Positions 58,509 through 64,000 of a DNA stretch of 64,000 bases are shown here, one piece after another. The notes beneath the pieces are model-generated. The model ran no database searches and was not told where the DNA came from. It saw only the letters and a list, made by a program, of their open reading frames with translations. The translations under genes were made by a program, and so were the position numbers. The number at the start of each line of letters is the position of its first letter. Positions within the stretch are counted from its first letter, which is position 1. This DNA is from Cryptomeria japonica (lineage: Eukaryota > Streptophyta > Pinopsida > Cupressales > Cupressaceae), in assembly GCF_030272615.1 (NCBI RefSeq), contig NC_081414.1, forward strand, positions 767,758,153 to 767,822,152, read 5' to 3'.

Positions 58509-61500
58509 ATGGCATCTAAGATCCCAGACCCCATTGTTGTCACAAATATAGAAAAGCCCTCACTAAAATACTCTTTGACTCCCAAAATTGCATCTAAACC
58601 AGATGACAAGACTACTTTTTCACTCATCCCGGATCGAGTCTTGTTAGTCGAGGATGTGAGATTCTTCACAAAATGTCATGTTGAAGAACTCGATCATGTT
58701 GAGATCAAAGATGCATATGATGAATTATGCACAGATGGTAAAATGGATAGCAAGTATGAGCATATCAAAACCAAGGGATTGACTGAAGCCCTCACCTATC
58801 CCCGTGTGTTCAAACCCCAGTGGGTCAAGTTTGTACTAAGCCGAGTGCATGATGATTTCATGTGGCTACAAGAGCAACCATTTAAGATCACTAAATAAAT
58901 CATTCATCTGATCACCGGATATCCTATCTATGATCATGCCCAAGCATAGAAAATGATATCACAGAAGGAATTGATCAGTTTGAGTGGAGTTGAATCGGAT
59001 TACAAAGGTTTGAAGTTGAACAATGTCACTGATCCTGAACTCAAATTTGCCATTAGAGTAATTGGTTACTATTTCTTCCAATCAGCAAGGGAAAACAGTG
59101 TACCCTATGCAGCAGTGGACTTGGCATACAAAATTGTTAAGAAAGGCATGAAAATTGACTTGTGTGAAGTATTGCTGAAGAACTTGTTTGAAAATCTGAA
59201 CACAATCAGGAAGCCGAAGAAGAACAACTCAGCAAATACTCTAAAATTTGGATCACTACTTGTATGTATGTTTTTCTACTTTGAGAAGTTTTTTCCAACA
59301 GTCGGTAAAGTTGTTTGGGAACTACACCGACCAATCACCCATTAGATCAATAACTTCATCAAGAAGTTAGGTGATAACTTTAATGATATAATGGATGATT
59401 ACTTTAGCAAGTTCCAAGAGAAAATGCATAACAGGTACCAGATTCCACCACAGCTAGTAGAAAAATACAAAGATGAAATATGTTTTGAGGTCAACACCAA
59501 TTACTGTTATATGAATGTTGTGGAACCAAGGACTCAATCTTTGTCACCTATGGGTTATGAGATTGATTTTGATATCACACAATAGCAAATTCATGCCTAT
59601 CTATCATTGCCAAGGCATACTACTGAGCTGAGGTATGGAGCCTATGAAGAGATGAAGGAAAAAGTAAAAATGAGCATTGCAGTACCTAAGGCTACAAGAA
59701 AAGCTACAAAGATGATTAAGGCATTAACTGAGAAATTTGGAGAAGAGTCTTCCTCCACACCTGTCAAAGGAGTTCTAGCCATCATCGAAGAGGAGATAGA
59801 AACCCAAGAAGTAGCCATAACACTTAGCACCAAATTGCCTAAGGGAAAAGTGTTGAAGAGAAAGAAACAAGACACTTCAATGGCCCTACCGACCCCTCCA
59901 ACAAAGAGACCTAACACAAGGGCATGTGCTACATCACCGAGTAAGAAACAAAAGACTGTTACCATTCTTAAGGTAACTAGAACTTACAAGAAATATACTC
60001 GAAGACTCATTTTGCCAAAAGAGTCGAGTGATACCGAATCAGAAGATGCAAATAAATTTCAAATTGTGAAAACCAAGAAGGTAGATGTACATAGTGTAGA
60101 AATTTTTTGTAATAATCTAAAGGAATATGGTGGATTTGGTGGATTCAAATTTGTCAAATATGAATCCCGATCTGCTAATGAAAAGAGGCAAATTGAGGAA
60201 GCTATCATTTGCACACTTCTCAAATTCTGAGTGGTCCCATTAGAAGTATGTAATTCTATTCCTACAGAATTATATGCATATATTGAAACCAGATGGCAAT
60301 ATGCCCTAGACTCGGAGAAACAAATCAGAGAAAGAAGTTTGGTGCATCTCTTTCCTGATATGTTGGTTGATGAAATAAAAGAACATCTTACAAATAGCCA
60401 AACTCAATTTATAGTAAAACAAAAGGCCTTGAAATTGATGAATGGCCTGTATATAGAAGTGGAAAAGGAAACAAAAGAGCAATGGAGGACCATCTTTTGA
60501 AGAAAGAATGCTGGTGAACAATCTATAGTGGAAATAGTCGATGTCACCGACCAAGAGCCTGATGTCACCGAGCAAGACCCTGCTGTCACCATTCAAATAG
60601 ATGAAGACATCATGGATGTAGAGGCACCTGAACAAGAAAAGATAGAAGGCAATGCTTATGCAAAACTTGTCTCTAGTGAATCTATTTTGGAACAAGTTCA
60701 GCCTTACCCACTGATCAATCAACCTGCTACAACCGAAGCTCCTTAGGCTACAGGTGAAGGCACCGAAGGTCAAAAGTCTACAGCAGAAGGTACTTCACAA
60801 GAACAAACCTCTCAAGCACCTTCTAGCATGAAAAATGTTACAGCTGAGACACCAAGCACCGAGACATCAAAGGACACTACCAAGGCTAAAGAAACCGACA
60901 AAAGTGTTGTCTCTACCGAGAAACCTACCGAGGGTCCTCAAGCCTCTCAAGCCTCTCAAGCTATTGTAGTGGTTCACCCAGTGAAAGGTAAAGAAAAGAA
61001 GTTGAAGAAGCATAGTTTCAAAATTGATTTATCAAAACTGATAGTGTTGCCTAATGTAGACATCTCCACATTGAAAGGGCAAGCACTCAATGAATTCAGT
61101 GAACTGTGCAAAGCAACTGGCCATACAAAAGAAGAATAAAGTACTTCAGAAGGTCAAGACCTTACTATCAGATATGCTACCTTCAGCTATAGTATCAACC
61201 AATGCAACCATCCATATTCAATTGGATGAACTCCTAAATTAGATTGAGACATCTGGAGTAGATGCATCCGAATACTTGAGCAAACTAAAAGACAAGGAGC
61301 TAATTGATAAAATGATAGAGGAAGTACAGAGATCCATTGCTGTTGGCAAGGTAAAACTTGTCAAATTTATTGTTGAGTTGTCCCCTCAACTCAAGCACAT
61401 TCTTTCATTATTTCAGAAACTCTGCACATTTTCTTTATTTCTTAAGGACATTAAGAATAAAATAGAAGCAATTGAGAAAGAGATCACCGATCTCTCAAAT

Positions 61501-61857
61501 AAGTTGACCCCCGAGCCCAATTCAGTTCAGAATTTTTATACTAAGCTACAATAGCTCATGGATCAACAATTGGAATTGAGGAACGAAGAACACAAGATCA
61601 GGATGGACATAATGACACTTCAAACATTATTCCTTCCTCATCTTTCATCCATTCAAGAACAGCTAAATCGAGCCACTTATCTCTCTACTACATAAGAGGG
61701 AAGCACTTTAGATGGCTTAATTTCATTATTGGTTGATATTAATGCACATAATTCTTTAATGGATAGTGTAAAGGATGCACTCTCTGTCACTCTCATCAAA
61801 GCCAAGACAAAGTACAAATTCATTTTTGATCAGTTGCCACATCCCAATGGTAACTAA
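58509..61857 (+). pseudogene. element D ORF2: long protein of unknown function
   Basis: ATG at 58509 (MASKIPDPIVV). One frame runs 58509-61139 with about seven in-frame stops and no frameshift; a shift near 61139 leads to the C-terminal part ending at 61855-61857. Shared blocks: LLVEDVRFFTKCHVEEL, VLSRVHDDFMWL, ITGYPIYD, FGSLLVCMFFYF, YQIPPQLVEKYKDEICFEV with MNVVEPR and PMGYEIDF, a Lys/Arg-rich linker (59820-60010), IPTELYAYIETRW, an ACCGAG-rich acidic/Thr linker (60530-60960), and a coiled coil (IKNKIEAIEKEITDLSNKL). I recognise no family; it is homologous by eye to ORF2 of A, C and F. Confidence 0.68.
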
Positions 61858-62227
61858 ATTTTGATGTTTGTCAAAAAGGGGGAGTATATCAGAGTATATC
61901 ATCAAGGGTGTATAGTATTCAAAGTATCAAACAACTAGAGTGTAGTATACAGGGGGAGTATACCGAGCAGAGAATGAGCAGAATAAGTAGAGTATCCAAG
62001 AGCAATGAACAGAGGAAAGAACAGTGATTACAGAGTATTGATCATCGAGCAGACATTACAGAGTTTTGAACAGCATATTGATAAGGGGAGTATATTTGAT
62101 TATACTATTTCAATGACTAATGTATATACTGCATGTTTAGTCAAATTTTGTAAAGTATACAGATTTTTGAGTAATGACTTTGAAAGTAGTTTTGTCAAAC
62201 ATCTCAACTAATGTCAAAAGGGGAGAT
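61858..62227 (+). other. 3' noncoding region of element D with two purine tracts
   Basis: TTTGTCAAAAAGGGGGAGTA near 61867-61886 and AATGTCAAAAGGGGAGATTG at the LTR edge (62211-62230), as in A, C and F. Confidence 0.78.
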
Positions 62228-62256
62228 TGTTACTACTTATCAAATTGCCATTAGTT
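62206..62256 (+). other. stem bracketing the polypurine tract and LTR start, element D
   Basis: AACTAATG (62206-62213) is exactly complementary to CATTAGTT (62249-62256). The position matches the A/C stem, but the paired bases differ at three positions with complementarity kept. Confidence 0.72.
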
Positions 62257-63405
62257 TTATATACAAAGTCATTCTATATACTCTAGTCGGTTACCACTAC
62301 CAAAATATTTAGTCAGTATGAATAGCCAAGTTGGTTACAGAAGGAAAACAGTCACAAAGCCTAGTATACACCGAGTTGTCTACCGAGTAGTAAAGATACT
62401 ACACCGAGTTGATATACACCGAGTGAAACGTGTTACCAGATTCATTGAACCTGGACACACATATGAAAAGGTGTTACAAGATCGAGGCACACAGAACTGT
62501 TATCACATTGGAAATTGCACATACAGATTTTGTATAATTTTTAGGTCATCTAACCAATGAAATATTTCGCATGGTTATTTATTCAAGAAATCATGTTTGT
62601 AAGATCGAAGCAATGAATCAGATCACTGACATAAGAAGTCTATTTATACAACATGAATTTAGGGTTAGAAAGAGGTGTGAATGTGAGAAATGTATGTGCA
62701 TATGTGTATGAAGCAAGACTTATGTGATACATGAGAAATCACAGAGTATTATGACTGTTATAGAGACATAGAGGTCACCGAGAAGGTTACCAGAGAACAG
62801 TCGAGGAACAGAGTAAACAGAAGGGTCTACCGAGTTACTTTATGAGTTACCAAGGTATGCTATAGGCAAGGTAATCTTATTTTGAGCACATAGAATCTGC
62901 TACAGCATTTCAGATGTAAAGTTGCAGATATTTGTAATGATTATATTGTAATATTTTGAAGTTGTAAGAGAAACCTTTAACAGGGTAAAAGACTCTAACC
63001 AAGTCTATAAATTGTAAATCCTTTAACCAGGTGCTACACTTATATAGTGTTGTATAAATCCTTTAGTAAGGTAGATCTAACCGATCTTAATACTCCTAAC
63101 AGGGTAAGCTATCAGAAATAGCTAAATGTAGCTCTAACCGAGCACTCTTTATTATTGCAGTAGTGAAGTTGTGGGTGCCATCCCCACCGCAGCTTTTCTC
63201 TCTAACCAAGAGTTTCTGCATGACCAAAATATTTGTGTTATGGAGTGAATCATGTATGAATGTTATCTGTTGATTATAGTTTTGTTTTATGTTACTGCAC
63301 TATTCTGTTTATGCATAACAATAAATATATTGTTGAGAAAAGGATTTGAAGTACTGATTCACCCCTCCCCTCTCAGTACATTAGCTTTCCATATTGGGCC
63401 TAACA
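62228..63405 (+). repeat. 3' LTR of element D
   Basis: 1178 bp, TGTTACTACTT to GGGCCTAACA. Relative to the 5' LTR it has few substitutions and about 20 bp of deletion (around 62380), indicating a relatively recent insertion. Confidence 0.95.
63351..63379 (+). other. U5 C-rich-loop hairpin, element D
   Basis: GTACTGA (63351-63357) pairs perfectly with TCAGTAC (63373-63379) around TTCACCCCTCCCCTC, 26 nt before the LTR end. Confidence 0.83.
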
Positions 63406-64000
63406 ATATCCACAACCATATAAATGTCTAAATTGATTTACCATTCCTTCTCATAAATAACAAAATGCAAATATTAAGTAAGAAATTTCAATTATTTTTA
63501 ATAAATATTATTATAAATACTCTAATTATTCTATTCAAACTTCTTTCAATATTTTCATCTTCCATTATAAATTCTGCTTCCTAAATAAAGGAAAATTTGT
63601 GTTTATAATACCTTTTTGTAGGCAACAATAAATAAAACAATTTCAAATGATTTTGTTAATTATATTCCCTTCAATCTTAATGCTTCTAGTGGAATGAAAC
63701 AATTTCAAATGATTTTACTAATTATATTCCCTCCAATCTTAATGCTTATAGTGGAATGAAATGAAATACCAAGTATCCCAATTTTCTCTAAATATGTGTG
63801 TCATTATTTTTGGCTTTTATAGTTGTTAATGTTCTATGTTTTAGTAAAAAAAATTCATTAACTTAAATTTATGTAGCATATTCTCCTTGCAAGACATCCC
63901 TTGGTGATTGCAAAATATTATTCTCTATTCTATTACTCCCTTTCTCTAATGTTGTCATATGTTATTACACTATTCCATTACTTCCTTTGCTTGTTAAGAT
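63406..64000. other. duplicated AT-rich flank, right of element D
   Basis: Begins with the target duplication ATATC (63406-63410) and matches about 33235-33826, including the 62-bp tandem repeat (63635-63758). No gene recognised. Confidence 0.9.

Larger units (their letters stand above)
55340..63405 (+). mobile_element. element D: non-autonomous two-ORF LTR retrotransposon, third family
   Basis: LTRs at 55340-56538 and 62228-63405, exact ATATC duplications (55335-55339 and 63406-63410). The internal region has a primer site, an ORF1 with five zinc knuckles, an ORF2 of about 1,100 codons, and two purine tracts. No pol domain. ACCGAG and related motifs are unusually frequent throughout. The insertion is absent from the paralogous site near 33226-33240, so it is younger than the segmental duplication. 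Confidence 0.94.
52606..64000. repeat. segmental duplication, right copy (contains element D)
   Basis: Direct copy of 30485-33826, offset by about 22,121 bp at its left end. Removing element D (8,071 bp with one target copy) gives an offset of about 22,103 bp at the right edge. The simplest reading is a head-to-tail tandem duplication of a unit of about 22.1 kb ending at about 52605, with the rest of the second unit beyond the window. Confidence 0.88.

Overview
This is plant nuclear DNA made almost entirely of nested LTR retrotransposons. No ordinary host protein-coding gene could be supported. The only host gene seen is one intact-looking tRNA-Thr(UGU). The density of multi-kilobase elements, large LTRs and AT-rich spacers suggests a seed plant with a large genome. 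A gymnosperm is plausible, but the species cannot be read from the sequence.

Layout. (1) 1-3769: 3' part of a Ty3/gypsy-type element, with a gag/protease ORF open to the window edge and a 1.2-kb LTR. (2) 3770-8508: spacer with a hairpin (possible MITE remnant), the tRNA gene and a compound microsatellite. (3) 8509-32837: 'copia-1', a minus-strand Ty1/copia element with near-identical target duplications (AATAC/AATAT). It was split by two later insertions: element A (10799-17495, TSD TACTA) inside its reverse transcriptase, and gypsy element B (18034-28972, TSD CATAC) between its integrase and reverse transcriptase. (4) 32838-34020: AT-rich flank. (5) 34021-52590: 'copia-2', a plus-strand Ty1/copia element split by element C (36471-49771). 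C is itself split by F (40547-47451, minus strand, TSD GTATT), a member of the same family. (6) 52606-64000: a second, direct copy of 30485-33826 (copia-1 gag, 5' LTR and flank), offset by about 22.1 kb. Element D (55340-63405, TSD ATATC) inserted into this copy only, so the first copy preserves its empty site.

The most interesting content is the set A, C, F and D: four LTR elements from three diverged families with no protease, integrase, reverse transcriptase or RNase H. Each has a coiled-coil protein with four or five tandem CCHC zinc knuckles (ORF1). Each also has a long second protein (ORF2) with shared conserved blocks that I do not recognise. They share signals with the copia elements: a TGTTgg-type LTR start, a tRNA-iMet primer site, duplicated purine tracts, a C-rich-loop hairpin just before the LTR end, and (shown for copia-1) a stem bracketing the 3' polypurine tract. 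Stem pairs co-vary between families. This fits non-autonomous elements mobilised by copia/Sirevirus-like partners. That link is an inference.

All element coding regions except the leftmost gag/protease ORF are broken by stops or frameshifts and are annotated as pseudogenes. Domain calls come from reading translated motifs; no database search was possible.
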